Shown here piece by piece: positions 41,627-50,914 of a stretch of 64,000 nucleotides of DNA. The notes beneath the pieces were generated by a model that saw nothing but the letters and a program-made list of their open reading frames with translations, did no database searches and had not been told where the DNA came from. Positions within the stretch are counted from its first letter, which is position 1; each line of letters opens with the position of its first letter. The translations under genes and the position numbers were made by a program. This DNA comes from Amycolatopsis sp. NBC_01488 (GTDB taxonomy: Bacteria; Actinomycetota; Actinomycetes; Mycobacteriales; Pseudonocardiaceae), in the NCBI RefSeq assembly GCF_036227105.1, contig NZ_CP109434.1:1678001-1742000 (forward strand), read 5' to 3'.

Positions 41627-42763
41627 ATGCGCCGTTTGCTCGCCTTCGTGCTGTCACTCACCGTGCTCGGCGCGACACTGACCCCGGCGAGCGCGGCCGA
41701 GCGCAAGCAGCTCCTGCCCGGCCTCGGCTCGTACGCGCGCCTGGTCCGGCTCGAGCATTCGATCTTGGGGCGCGGAACCATCATCGCGTCACTGACCAGC
41801 GAAGACGCCGGGGGCAAGTTCACGCCCATCATGGAGAGCACCGACGAGGGCGAGACGTTCCACCAGATCGGCGCCATCCACGATCCCGACGGCCGGTACG
41901 GCATGTGCTGCGGCACGATCTACGAGCTGCCCGAGCGCGTCGGCCGGCTCCGCGCGGGCACGCTGCTCTGGGCCGCCTCGTACCGGCAGGACGCCGGCGC
42001 GCAACGCCGTGTCGGGATCAAGGTCTGGGCCAGCAAGGACGGCGGCCGCACCTGGATCTTCCTCTCCGAGGCCGCCCGCTCGCACAACATCGACGGCATC
42101 TGGGAGCCCGAGTTCACCGTCGACGCCGGCGGCACGCTCTGGCTCCACTTCGCCGACGAGACGCAGGCCCCGAAGTACGCGCAGGTCCTCAACCGCGTCG
42201 CCTCGACCGACGGCCTGACCTGGGGCACCAAGCAGCTCACCCTGGCCATCCCGCCGGACCGGGTCCGGCCGGGCATGCCGATCATCCGCCGGCTGCCCGA
42301 CGGCCGGTACTACTTCGCCTACGAGATCTGCAACTTCCGCGACCGCTACTGCGACCCGTACTTCAAGATCTCCCCCGACGGCGCCAACTGGGGCAGCCCC
42401 ACCGACCCCGGCACCCGCGTGAACACCGCGAACGGCAACTACTTCCAGCACGCGCAGACGATCACGCTCTTCCCCGGCGGCCCGAACGGCGTCCGGATCG
42501 TCATGGTCGGGCAGATCTACACCAACGCGAAGGGCGACCCACAGCCGAAGAACGGCCAGGTGCTGCTCGCGAACGACGACTTCGGGAGCGGCAACTGGTA
42601 CGAGCTGCCCGCCCCCGTCCACATCACCGGCGTCTACAACAACTTCTGCCCCAACTACTCCTCGACGCTGCTGCCGGTCGACGACGGCCGGAACGTGCTG
42701 GAGATCGCCACCGAGTACAACTCCGGCTGCAAGGCCTACTTCGGCAAGGGACCGGCTTTCTGA
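41627..42763 (+). CDS. Secreted BNR-repeat (sialidase-fold) protein
   Basis: A 378-residue exported protein. Signal peptide MRRLLAFVLSLTVLGATLTP then ASAAE with cleavage near residue 25. Asp-box (BNR) repeats are visible: STDEGETFHQIG, SKDGGRTWIFLSE, STDGLTWGT and SPDGANWGSP, giving a six-bladed propeller like sialidases and related glycoside hydrolases. An Arg-triad typical of true sialidases cannot be confirmed by eye. Several Cys (GMCCGTIYE, EICNFRDRYCDPY) suggest disulfides. ATG 41627 follows GGAGAGG. It lies 51 bp upstream of rmlA but is probably independent. Confidence 0.82.
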   Translation: MRRLLAFVLSLTVLGATLTPASAAERKQLLPGLGSYARLVRLEHSILGRGTIIASLTSEDAGGKFTPIMESTDEGETFHQIGAIHDPDGRYGMCCGTIYELPERVGRLRAGTLLWAASYRQDAGAQRRVGIKVWASKDGGRTWIFLSEAARSHNIDGIWEPEFTVDAGGTLWLHFADETQAPKYAQVLNRVASTDGLTWGTKQLTLAIPPDRVRPGMPIIRRLPDGRYYFAYEICNFRDRYCDPYFKISPDGANWGSPTDPGTRVNTANGNYFQHAQTITLFPGGPNGVRIVMVGQIYTNAKGDPQPKNGQVLLANDDFGSGNWYELPAPVHITGVYNNFCPNYSSTLLPVDDGRNVLEIATEYNSGCKAYFGKGPAF

Positions 42764-42814
42764 GTCCGCCCGGCCCGTAGGGTGGGGCCGACGACGGATT
42801 CGAGGAGGCAGTTC

Positions 42815-43692
<878 letters not shown>

Positions 43693-43696
<4 letters not shown>

Positions 43697-45003
43697 AACA
43701 GCTGCTCGCGCAGCGTCTTACCGGTGTACTCGGTGCGGAACACCCCGCGTTCCTGCAGGAGGGGCACGACCTTTTCGACGAACTCGTCGAGACCCGTCGG
43801 AGTCAGGTGCGGCACCAGGACGAACCCGTCGGCGGCGTCGGACTGGACGTACTCGTCGATCGTCGCGGCGACCGTCGGCGGCGTGCCGACGAACTGCTGG
43901 CGCGCGGTGACCTCGATCACCAGCTCGCGGATGGAGAGCTTCTTCTCCGCCGCGATCGCCCGCCACTTTCGGGCCAGCGCGAGCTGATCCTTCTCGTGCC
44001 GGACGCGGCCCCAGGTCAGCGGCTCGGCGTCCGGGTCGGGGTCGATCTCCGGCAGCGGGCCGTCGACGTCGTAGCCCGACAGGTCGCGGCTCCACACCTG
44101 CTCCAGGAACTGGATCGCGGTGGCGGGGCGGACCTGCTGGAGCCGGATCTCGCGCGCGTGTTCCTCGGCTTCGGCGTCGGTGTCGCCGAGGACGAACGTC
44201 GCGGCCGGCATGATCAGCAGCTCGCCGTACTCGCGGCCGTACGTGGCCAGGCGCCGCTTGACGTCGTGGAAGAACGCCTGGCCATCTTCGAGGGTGCCGT
44301 GCCGGCTGAAGATGACGTCGGCGGCCTTCGCGGCGAACTCCCGGCCTTCGTCGGAGTCGCCGGCCTGGATGACGATCGGCTGTCCCTGCGGGGTGCGCGG
44401 GAGCGTGAACTGCCCGTGGATGTCGAACTGCGATCCACTGTGGACGAACTTGCCGGGATCGCGGGCGAAGATGCCGTTCTCCTTGTCCCCCACCAGGGTT
44501 CCGGGCTGCCAGCTGTCCCACAGCTCGCGCACGGTGGTCAGGAACTCCTCGGCGCGCGCGTAGCGGTCCTCACGCTTGAGGAAGCCGCCGAGGCGGAAGT
44601 TCTGGCCGGTCCACGCGTCCGGCGACGTCACGACGTTCCACGCCGCGCGGCCGCCGGAGAGGTGGTCGATGCTCGCGACCTGGCGGGCGACCTCGTAGGG
44701 CTCGTTGAACGTCGAGGACAGCGTCCCGGCCAGGCCGAGGTGCGTGGTGACTCCCGCCAGCGCGGCCAGCACGGTGGTCGTGTTGGGCCGGCCGACGACG
44801 TCGGAGTCGAGGATCTTGCCCGCGTGCTCGCGCAGCCGCAGGCCCTCGGCGAGGAAGAGGAAGTCGAACTTGCCGCGCTCGGCGGTGCGGGCGAGGTGCT
44901 CGAAGGAGGCGAAGTCGATCTGGCTGCCCGACGCGGGGTCGCTCCACACCGTCGTGTTGTTGACGCCGGGGAAGTGCGCGGCGAGCTTGATCTGCTTGGT
45001 CAT
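43693..45003 (-). CDS. FMN-dependent monooxygenase, NtaA/SnaA/DszA family
   Basis: A 436-residue bacterial-luciferase-type flavin monooxygenase. Family markers: [80 protein letters not shown] and [20 protein letters not shown]. This subgroup oxidises chelators, alkanesulfonates, dibenzothiophene sulfones or similar xenobiotics with FMNH2 supplied by a separate reductase; no reductase is adjacent. ATG start, 1 bp after the stop of a second luciferase-like gene, so the pair is an operon. An unusual second copy of the palindrome ATCCACTGTGGAC (44433-44445) lies inside. Confidence 0.9.
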
Positions 45004-45004
45004 C

Positions 45005-46099
45005 TCAGGCTCCCGGGGTGACGGCGTAGGCGTTGACGGCCCGGCCGAGGCCGAGGTGGTCGCGCAGGGTCGCGCCGCGGTAGCCGTCCCGGAACGCGCC
45101 GGCCGCGCGCAGCGCCGGGACGACCTCGCCGGCGAGCAGGTCGAGGTCGTCGGGCAGCACGGCAGGCCGCAGGTGGAAGCCGGCGACCCCGGTCTCGGCG
45201 GCCCAGCGCGGCAGCTCGGCGGCCAGCTGCGCCGGCGTGCCGACGAACGCCAGGCCGGCGGGCTCGAACGGGATGAGCGCGTCCAGCTCGTGCTGCCGGT
45301 CGCGGGCGCCCTGCTCGGTCTCGGCGAGCACGATCGACACCGTGGCCAGCACCTTGGCTCCCGGGAACCGGGCGGCCGCGGCGCGGACCGCGTCGAGGTG
45401 GTCCGCCCGCGTGATGACCAGGTCGGCGCCGACGGCGTGCGGAGAGTCGCCGTAGATGGCGGTCACCGGGTGGCCCTGCGGCGGCCGCGGGGTGATCGAC
45501 GGGCCCTTCACGCTGAAGAAGCGGCCGTCGAAGTCGACGTAGTGCAGCTTCTCCCGGTCGATGAACCGGCCGGACGCGGCGTCGCGGATGATCGCGTCGT
45601 CCTCCCAGCTGTCCCAGAGCCGCGTGATGACGTCGAGAACCTCGGCGGTCTCGGCCTCGCCGTCTTCGTCCGAAGGGGCCGGGCGGCGGCCGAAGTGCGC
45701 GGCCTCGGCATCCGTCGGGGACGGCACCGCGAGCACGCCGGCGCGGCCGTGGCTCGCGTAGTCCAGCGTCGCGACCGACGTCGAGACGTGGAACGGCTCG
45801 GTGTGCGTGGTGGTGACCGTCGGAACCAGGCCGATCCGGCTGGTCGCCGGCGCGATGGCCGACAGCGTGAGCAGCGCGTCGAGCCGTCCCCGGACGACCT
45901 CCTCGCCGCCGGACTGCAGCGCCAGAGAGTCGTCGAGGGTGACGAAGTCGAGCGAAGCGGCTTCAGCCAGCCTCGCGTACTTCAGGTAGTGGCCCGAAGT
46001 GAACAGCGCGGCGGGCTCGGCCGCGGATACCCGCCAGGCGGCCGGGTGGTACCCGGCCCCGTCGACGGCGACGCCCAGGTGCAGCTCTGCGGAGACCAT
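45005..46099 (-). CDS. Luciferase-like flavin monooxygenase
   Basis: A 364-residue luciferase-fold protein. LHLGVAVDGAGYHPAAWR, LDFVTLDDSLALQSGGEEVV, SRIGLVPTVTTTHTEPFHVS and the central ITRLWDSWEDDAIIRDAASG follow the NtaA/SnaA pattern. The canonical SGGRAGWN segment is SHGRAGVLAV here, a deviation that may alter flavin or substrate binding. It is co-transcribed with the next gene, with a 1-bp spacing. Together they may form two-step or alternative oxidation of a sulfur or xenobiotic compound. Confidence 0.82.
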   Translation of the reverse strand: MVSAELHLGVAVDGAGYHPAAWRVSAAEPAALFTSGHYLKYARLAEAASLDFVTLDDSLALQSGGEEVVRGRLDALLTLSAIAPATSRIGLVPTVTTTHTEPFHVSTSVATLDYASHGRAGVLAVPSPTDAEAAHFGRRPAPSDEDGEAETAEVLDVITRLWDSWEDDAIIRDAASGRFIDREKLHYVDFDGRFFSVKGPSITPRPPQGHPVTAIYGDSPHAVGADLVITRADHLDAVRAAAARFPGAKVLATVSIVLAETEQGARDRQHELDALIPFEPAGLAFVGTPAQLAAELPRWAAETGVAGFHLRPAVLPDDLDLLAGEVVPALRAAGAFRDGYRGATLRDHLGLGRAVNAYAVTPGA

Positions 46100-46151
46100 G
46101 CCTACGGAACTGCCGGACCGAAACCGGGATTCCCGCTCCCACGAGCTGGGA

Positions 46152-47003
46152 TCAGATGCTGCGGCGGGCCATCTCTTCGAGGCGGGCGATGCGGTCGGCG
46201 ATCGGCGGGTGCGTCGAGAACAGCTTGCTCAGGCCCTCGCCGGGGCGGAACGGGTTCGCGATCATCAGGTGCGACTGCGAGACCAGCTGCGGCTCGGCCA
46301 CCAGCGGCCGCGCCCGCGTCCCGGCCTCCAGCTTCCGCAACGCCGAGGCCAGGCCGAGCGGGTCGCCGGTCAGCTCGGCCCCGGACGCGTCGGCCTGGTA
46401 TTCCCGCGACCGGCTGACGCCCATCCGGATGACGGCGGCGGCGATCGGGCCGACGAAGATCAGCATCAGGCTGACCAGCGGGCTGCCGTCGCGGTTGTTA
46501 CCGCCGAAGAAGAGCGCGATGTTCGCGAGCACGCTGATCACGCTGGCCAGCGCACCGGCGACGCACGAGATCAGGATGTCGCGGTTGTAGACGTGGGACA
46601 GCTCGTGGCCGAGCACGGCCCGCAGCTCGCGCTCGTCGAGCAGGTCGAGGATGCCGGTGGTGCAGCAGACGGCCGCGTGCCGCGGGCTGCGGCCGGTCGC
46701 GAACGCGTTCGGCGCGACCGTCGGGCTCAGGTACAGCTGCGGCATCGGCTGGCGGGCGACGTGCGCGAGCTCGCGCACGATCCGGTACATCGCGGGCTGC
46801 TCGACCTCGGAGACCGGCCGGGCGTGCATCGCGCGCAGTGCCAGCTTGTCCGAGTTGAAGTACGCGAACGCGTTCATCCCGAGGGCGATGACCAGGCCGA
46901 TGACCAGGGCGCCGCGGCCGAACAGGCCGCTGATCGCGATGATGATCGCCGACAGCAGGCCGAGCAGCATCGCCGTCTTGAGTCCGTTCTGGTGCCCGTG
47001 CAC
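46152..47003 (-). CDS. htpX: Membrane zinc metalloprotease HtpX
   Basis: HtpX, 283 residues, a membrane-embedded M48 peptidase acting in membrane-protein quality control. Two N-terminal helices precede the protease domain. The zinc motif HELSH occupies residues 133-137, and the third ligand Glu lies in [13 protein letters not shown]. Further conserved motifs [20 protein letters not shown] and [17 protein letters not shown] are intact. GTG start. It is 52 bp upstream of the luciferase-like pair on the same strand. Confidence 0.95.
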   Translation of the reverse strand: MHGHQNGLKTAMLLGLLSAIIIAISGLFGRGALVIGLVIALGMNAFAYFNSDKLALRAMHARPVSEVEQPAMYRIVRELAHVARQPMPQLYLSPTVAPNAFATGRSPRHAAVCCTTGILDLLDERELRAVLGHELSHVYNRDILISCVAGALASVISVLANIALFFGGNNRDGSPLVSLMLIFVGPIAAAVIRMGVSRSREYQADASGAELTGDPLGLASALRKLEAGTRARPLVAEPQLVSQSHLMIANPFRPGEGLSKLFSTHPPIADRIARLEEMARRSI

Positions 47004-47135
47004 GCGCTCGCCTCCGTCCGCTCTTCAAGTGGGTTACCCAAAGGAAACAACGCGATCGGGGGACGCGAAGTTCCTTCACGTGATGATCGCGCGGGTTAGG
47101 CTCGGCAGGCGAGTTGATCACGAGCGGAGGCGCCG

Positions 47136-48104
47136 ATGCGAGGTCGCCCGATGGGGCGGAGGACCCTGTTCACGCTGGTCACGGCGGGTGTCGGGGCGTT
47201 GCTCCGGCCCGGGGTCGCCCAGGCGGAGGACGTCCGGTCGATCGACCTCGGCGGGTCGCCCACCGCGGTCGCCGTGAACCCCGTCACCGGCTTGGCGTAC
47301 GTCACGGATCCCAAGGCCGGGACGGTCACGGTCATCGACCCGCGCACCGCCGCGGCCGGCGCGGTGATCACCGTCGGCGGCGCCCCCGGTGACGTCGCGG
47401 TCGACGCGAAGGCCGGCCGGATCTACGTCGCGAACCCGCCGGCCGGCACCGTCGTGGTGCTGGACGCCCGCACCCACGACCTGGTCAGCGTGATCGGCGC
47501 GGGCGCCGGAGCGTCCGCGCTGGCCGTCGACGAAGCGGCCGACCGCGTCTACGCGGCCAGCGGCGGCACCGGCACGCTCGCCGTGCTCGACGGCGTCAGC
47601 TGCACGCTCGCCGCGCTGGTGCCGGGCCCGAAGCCGAGCCTCGGCGGGGTCGCGGTCGACCCCGGCCGCAAGCTGGCCTACTGCGCCAGCACCGGCACGG
47701 ACTCGGTCGAGGTGTTCTCGATCGACAGCGGGCGGTTCGTCGCCAGCGTGCAGGTGGGGGCCCGGCCGACCGCCGTCGCGGTGCACGCCGAGAGCGGCTC
47801 GGTGTACGTCGCCAACTCCGGCATCCACCATCTGTCCATTGTGGACGCTGCCACCCGCACCGAGCGCAAGACCGTGCTGCTGCGCAGCGAATCGTCCGCG
47901 CTGGCCGTGCACCAGGGCACGAACACGGTGTACACCAACGGCGGCCAGAACGGGCTGAGCCGGATCGACGGCGCGAGCGGGACGCTGACCGGCGAGCTGT
48001 CGCTGGGCGTCAACCCCGGTGACGTCGCGGTCGACCAGCGCACGCGCACGGTGTTCGTCACGGATCCCTTGCACGGCAGGGTCTTCCTCGTCCGCGACTT
48101 CTGA
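47136..48104 (+). CDS. Secreted YVTN/YncE-type beta-propeller protein
   Basis: A 322-residue exported protein with a signal peptide (MGRRTLFTLVTAGVGALLRP, then AQAED). The mature region consists of about seven 40-residue YVTN repeats, e.g. LAYVTDPKAGTVTVIDPRTA, RIYVANPPAGTVVVLDART and VYVANSGIHHLSIVDAATRT. Such propellers bind ligands or act as extracellular scaffolds; no enzymatic residues can be assigned. An RR pair in the signal sequence hints at Tat export but the motif is incomplete. A perfect GTCCATTGTGGAC palindrome (47834-47846) occurs within. Confidence 0.85.
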   Translation: MRGRPMGRRTLFTLVTAGVGALLRPGVAQAEDVRSIDLGGSPTAVAVNPVTGLAYVTDPKAGTVTVIDPRTAAAGAVITVGGAPGDVAVDAKAGRIYVANPPAGTVVVLDARTHDLVSVIGAGAGASALAVDEAADRVYAASGGTGTLAVLDGVSCTLAALVPGPKPSLGGVAVDPGRKLAYCASTGTDSVEVFSIDSGRFVASVQVGARPTAVAVHAESGSVYVANSGIHHLSIVDAATRTERKTVLLRSESSALAVHQGTNTVYTNGGQNGLSRIDGASGTLTGELSLGVNPGDVAVDQRTRTVFVTDPLHGRVFLVRDF

Positions 48105-48143
48105 AGTACGCAGCTGGGGTAGCTCCAGGTATACCGTCGGACT

Positions 48144-49019
48144 ATGAAACTCGGACTGCAGATCCCCGACTTCACCTGGCCGAACGGGGCGTCCGCGCTG
48201 GGCGCCGACCTGGCCGCCGTCGTCCGCACCGCCGACACCGCGGGCTTCGACTCCATCGCCGTGATGGACCACTTCTTCCAGATCGGCGGGGTCGGACCCG
48301 TCGAAAACGACATGCTCGAGGCGTACACGACCCTCGGCTTCATCGCCGCGCACACCGAGCGCGCCAAGCTGCTGACCGTCGTCACCGGTGTCCTCTACCG
48401 GCACCCGGGCCTGCTGGCCAAGGCGATCACGACGCTGGACGTGCTGTCCGGCGACCGCGCGATCCTGGGCATCGGCGCGGGCTGGAACGAGGACGAGTCC
48501 CGCGGGCTCGGCTTCCCGTTCCCGCCGGTCGCGGAGCGCTTCGAACTGCTGGAGGAAAACCTCCAGTACGTGCTGCAGATGTGGGCGGACGGAGACGCGC
48601 CGTTCAAGAGCAAGCACTTCGACGCGTCCCGGCTGCTGAACGTGCCGCAGGCGTTGTCGGACCCGCGCCCGCCGATCATGATCGGCGGCGGTGGCGAGAA
48701 GAAGACGCTGCGGCTGGTCGCCAAGTACGCCGACCAGTGCAACCTCTTCAACGGCCCCGAGCTGGAGCACAAGCTCGACGTCCTCAAGCAGCACTGCGAG
48801 AACGAGGGCCGCGACTACGGCTCGATCACCAAGACCGTCTACCACATCCTCGACATCGGCGAGGACGGCTCGAAGTCCGGCGAGCTCCTGAAGGAGCTGG
48901 AACGCCTGCACGGCCTCGGCATCGACGTGGCGCTGGGCATGGTCCCGCACGTCCACAACCCGGCGGTGCTGGAGAAGTTCGGCACCGACGTCATCCCGGC
49001 GGCCGCGAAGATCGGCTGA
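48144..49019 (+). CDS. F420-dependent LLM-class oxidoreductase
   Basis: A 291-residue luciferase-like protein of the TIGR03560/F420 type. MKLGLQIPDFTWPNGASALG, GFDSIAVMDHFFQIGGVGPV, AKLLTVVTGVLYRHPGLLAK, LSGDRAILGIGAGWNEDESR and PPIMIGGGGEKKTLRLVAKY match the family pattern. Coenzyme F420 use is inferred from subfamily similarity. Substrate unknown. ATG start. Not obviously linked to neighbours. Confidence 0.87.
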   Translation: MKLGLQIPDFTWPNGASALGADLAAVVRTADTAGFDSIAVMDHFFQIGGVGPVENDMLEAYTTLGFIAAHTERAKLLTVVTGVLYRHPGLLAKAITTLDVLSGDRAILGIGAGWNEDESRGLGFPFPPVAERFELLEENLQYVLQMWADGDAPFKSKHFDASRLLNVPQALSDPRPPIMIGGGGEKKTLRLVAKYADQCNLFNGPELEHKLDVLKQHCENEGRDYGSITKTVYHILDIGEDGSKSGELLKELERLHGLGIDVALGMVPHVHNPAVLEKFGTDVIPAAAKIG

Positions 49020-49104
49020 AACCACCGGACAAAAAAGAACAATCAATTCCCCGCGGATCCCCTGATATCGTTGCTCCGGTATTTCGGGATCTGCGGGGGT
49101 GACC

Positions 49105-49713
49105 ATGACGGAATTGCCGGCTCGACTGAACGTGATCGCTCCGGCCTGTCTGGGCGAGACCCTTTCACCGCACGGGTTCCTGCTGGCCGAGCAGGACATC
49201 CGGCTGGTATTCACCGCCGACCTGAACCGCACCCTGCGGGAACACCGGGGCGCCGTGGCGGCGGTGCCCGCTTTCACCGAAGCCGAAGGATCGGTCATCG
49301 GTGCGCTCCGGACGGCATTTCCCGATACGGCCGTGCTCGGCGTCGTCGACGACGTGTCCGGGGACCAGACGTACGCCGCGATGCGCGCCGGCGCGCACGG
49401 GGTGCTCAACACCCAGCTGCCGCCGTCCCGCGCGGTGACCGTGATCCAGCGCGTCGCCCCGGCCGCGCCGGTTCGCGCCGGTGCCGCACCGGCGTTGAGC
49501 GTCCACGACTTCGCGGTGCTGGAGATGGTCGTCGAAGCCCGCTCGACGCGGGAGATGGCGCGGCACTTCTACTGTTCCGAACGGACGATGTACCGGCGGC
49601 TGAAGGACATCTACGACCACATCGGGGTGGACGGCCGCCGCGGGCTCCTCGAACTGCTCGCCGCGCGCCGGTCGCACGCCGCCGTGCCGGCGGGGCAGCG
49701 GGCGTTCAGCTGA
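49105..49713 (+). CDS. LuxR-type regulator with a receiver-like domain lacking the phospho-acceptor
   Basis: A 202-residue regulator. Residues 1-130 have a receiver-like alternating pattern (TAVLGVVDDVSGDQTYAAMR then AGAHGVLNTQLPPSRAVTVI), but the segment where the phosphorylatable Asp of strand 3 should be reads AVAAVPAFTEAE. Phosphorylation is therefore unlikely. The C-terminal GerE-type helix-turn-helix is LSVHDFAVLEMVVEARSTRE, MARHFYCSERTMYRRLKDIY. The ATG 49105 is preceded by a G-rich element; GTG 49099 is possible. It converges with lanC, the stop codons overlapping by 8 nt, so it is a candidate regulator of the lanthipeptide genes. Confidence 0.75.
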   Translation: MTELPARLNVIAPACLGETLSPHGFLLAEQDIRLVFTADLNRTLREHRGAVAAVPAFTEAEGSVIGALRTAFPDTAVLGVVDDVSGDQTYAAMRAGAHGVLNTQLPPSRAVTVIQRVAPAAPVRAGAAPALSVHDFAVLEMVVEARSTREMARHFYCSERTMYRRLKDIYDHIGVDGRRGLLELLAARRSHAAVPAGQRAFS

Positions 49714-50914
49714 ACAGCAGGACGCGGTCCCACGACGGGCCGGGCACCTCGTACCCCGCGAACGGCAGCAGCGCGCAGGCCACCCCGGCCGCACCTTCGA
49801 CGAGCCCGGCCGAGTCCACGGATGAGCCGGCTTCGTGGTGCCGGAAGAGGAATTCCGCCGTCTCGTCCGCGCAGGCGGCCACCCGCAGGGCGACCCGGCC
49901 GGCCACCGCCAGCAGGTCCGGATCGCCGGCCGCCGTGCCGACCCGGAACAGGGCACGCAGCAGACCGGCGTACCCGTGGCAGACGGTCGGGCCGTCGAGG
50001 TGCCAGTCGGCCTCGGGGCGCCGTGAAACCGCACGCAGGGACTCGGCCGCGAGCCGCTGCCAGGTCGGTTCACCGAGCACGGACCCGGCCCGGTGCAACG
50101 CCACCGCGACGCCGGGAGCGCCGTAGCACCACGCGCTCTTGGCCGGGACCGGTGGTTCTCCCGCCACGCCGGCCCGGGCCGGGAAGTACGGACCGGCGGC
50201 GTCTTCGCCGGCGACCTCGCCCAGCCAGCCGGCGATGCGGTACATCGCGTCCCGCTGACCGGGTACCAGGCGCCCGCGTTCCGCGGCGAGCGCGAGGAAC
50301 GCGAGCACCCCGGCGACGCCGTGGGCCATCCCGGCGTCGGCGGACCCGCCGGGCCACTCGCGCCGGGTTCCCGCGGCCGGCTGCCGGTCCGCCGGCACCC
50401 ACCAGCCCGGCACCCGGCGGCCACGTACTTCGACCGGGCGCGTCAGCCGGACGAGGGCGTCGAGGGTCGGCCGGATGTCCGCGCCGGCGTCGAGGAGGAC
50501 CCGGCCGAGCCCGGTGACGCCGTTGACGACGTCGTAGTCGGCGCACGAGACGCCCGGCCCGGGCGCCCGCCGAGTGAGCCGGTGCGCCTGCGCGGCCTCG
50601 GCGTACGCGGTCAGCCGCTCCCGCAACCCCCGGTAGCGGCCGGTGCCGGCGGCGCACGTCTGTGCGGCGGCGAGCACCGCGGCCGGGCCCTCGTAGAGCC
50701 CGGAGGCCGGTGCCCCGTCCAGCGCGGCGACCGCGCCGGCGAGGTGCCGGTGGGCCACCGGCAGCCACTGCTCGTCAGCCCGGCCCAGCTCACCGAACAG
50801 CATCGCGATCCCGGGGTGCCCCCGGAACAACGACGTCGGCCGTGCGGTGACCGGGCCGGCGGTCGCGAGCCGCCGGGCGGTCTCGGTCACGAGCGCGGCG
50901 AAGTCCACCGTCAC
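49706..50914 (-). CDS. lanC: Lanthipeptide cyclase LanC
   Basis: LanC-type cyclase, 402 residues, which adds cysteine thiols to dehydrated Ser/Thr to form lanthionine rings. The (alpha/alpha) barrel motifs GMAHGVAGV (His198), SAWCYGAPG (zinc ligand Cys263) and CHGYAG (zinc ligands Cys312 and His313) are all present. The GTG start forms a GTGA overlap with the lanB stop. Cyclase activity is expected; the motif set matches LanC rather than LanM, since no dehydratase domain is fused. Confidence 0.93.
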   Translation of the reverse strand: MTVDFAALVTETARRLATAGPVTARPTSLFRGHPGIAMLFGELGRADEQWLPVAHRHLAGAVAALDGAPASGLYEGPAAVLAAAQTCAAGTGRYRGLRERLTAYAEAAQAHRLTRRAPGPGVSCADYDVVNGVTGLGRVLLDAGADIRPTLDALVRLTRPVEVRGRRVPGWWVPADRQPAAGTRREWPGGSADAGMAHGVAGVLAFLALAAERGRLVPGQRDAMYRIAGWLGEVAGEDAAGPYFPARAGVAGEPPVPAKSAWCYGAPGVAVALHRAGSVLGEPTWQRLAAESLRAVSRRPEADWHLDGPTVCHGYAGLLRALFRVGTAAGDPDLLAVAGRVALRVAACADETAEFLFRHHEAGSSVDSAGLVEGAAGVACALLPFAGYEVPGPSWDRVLLFS

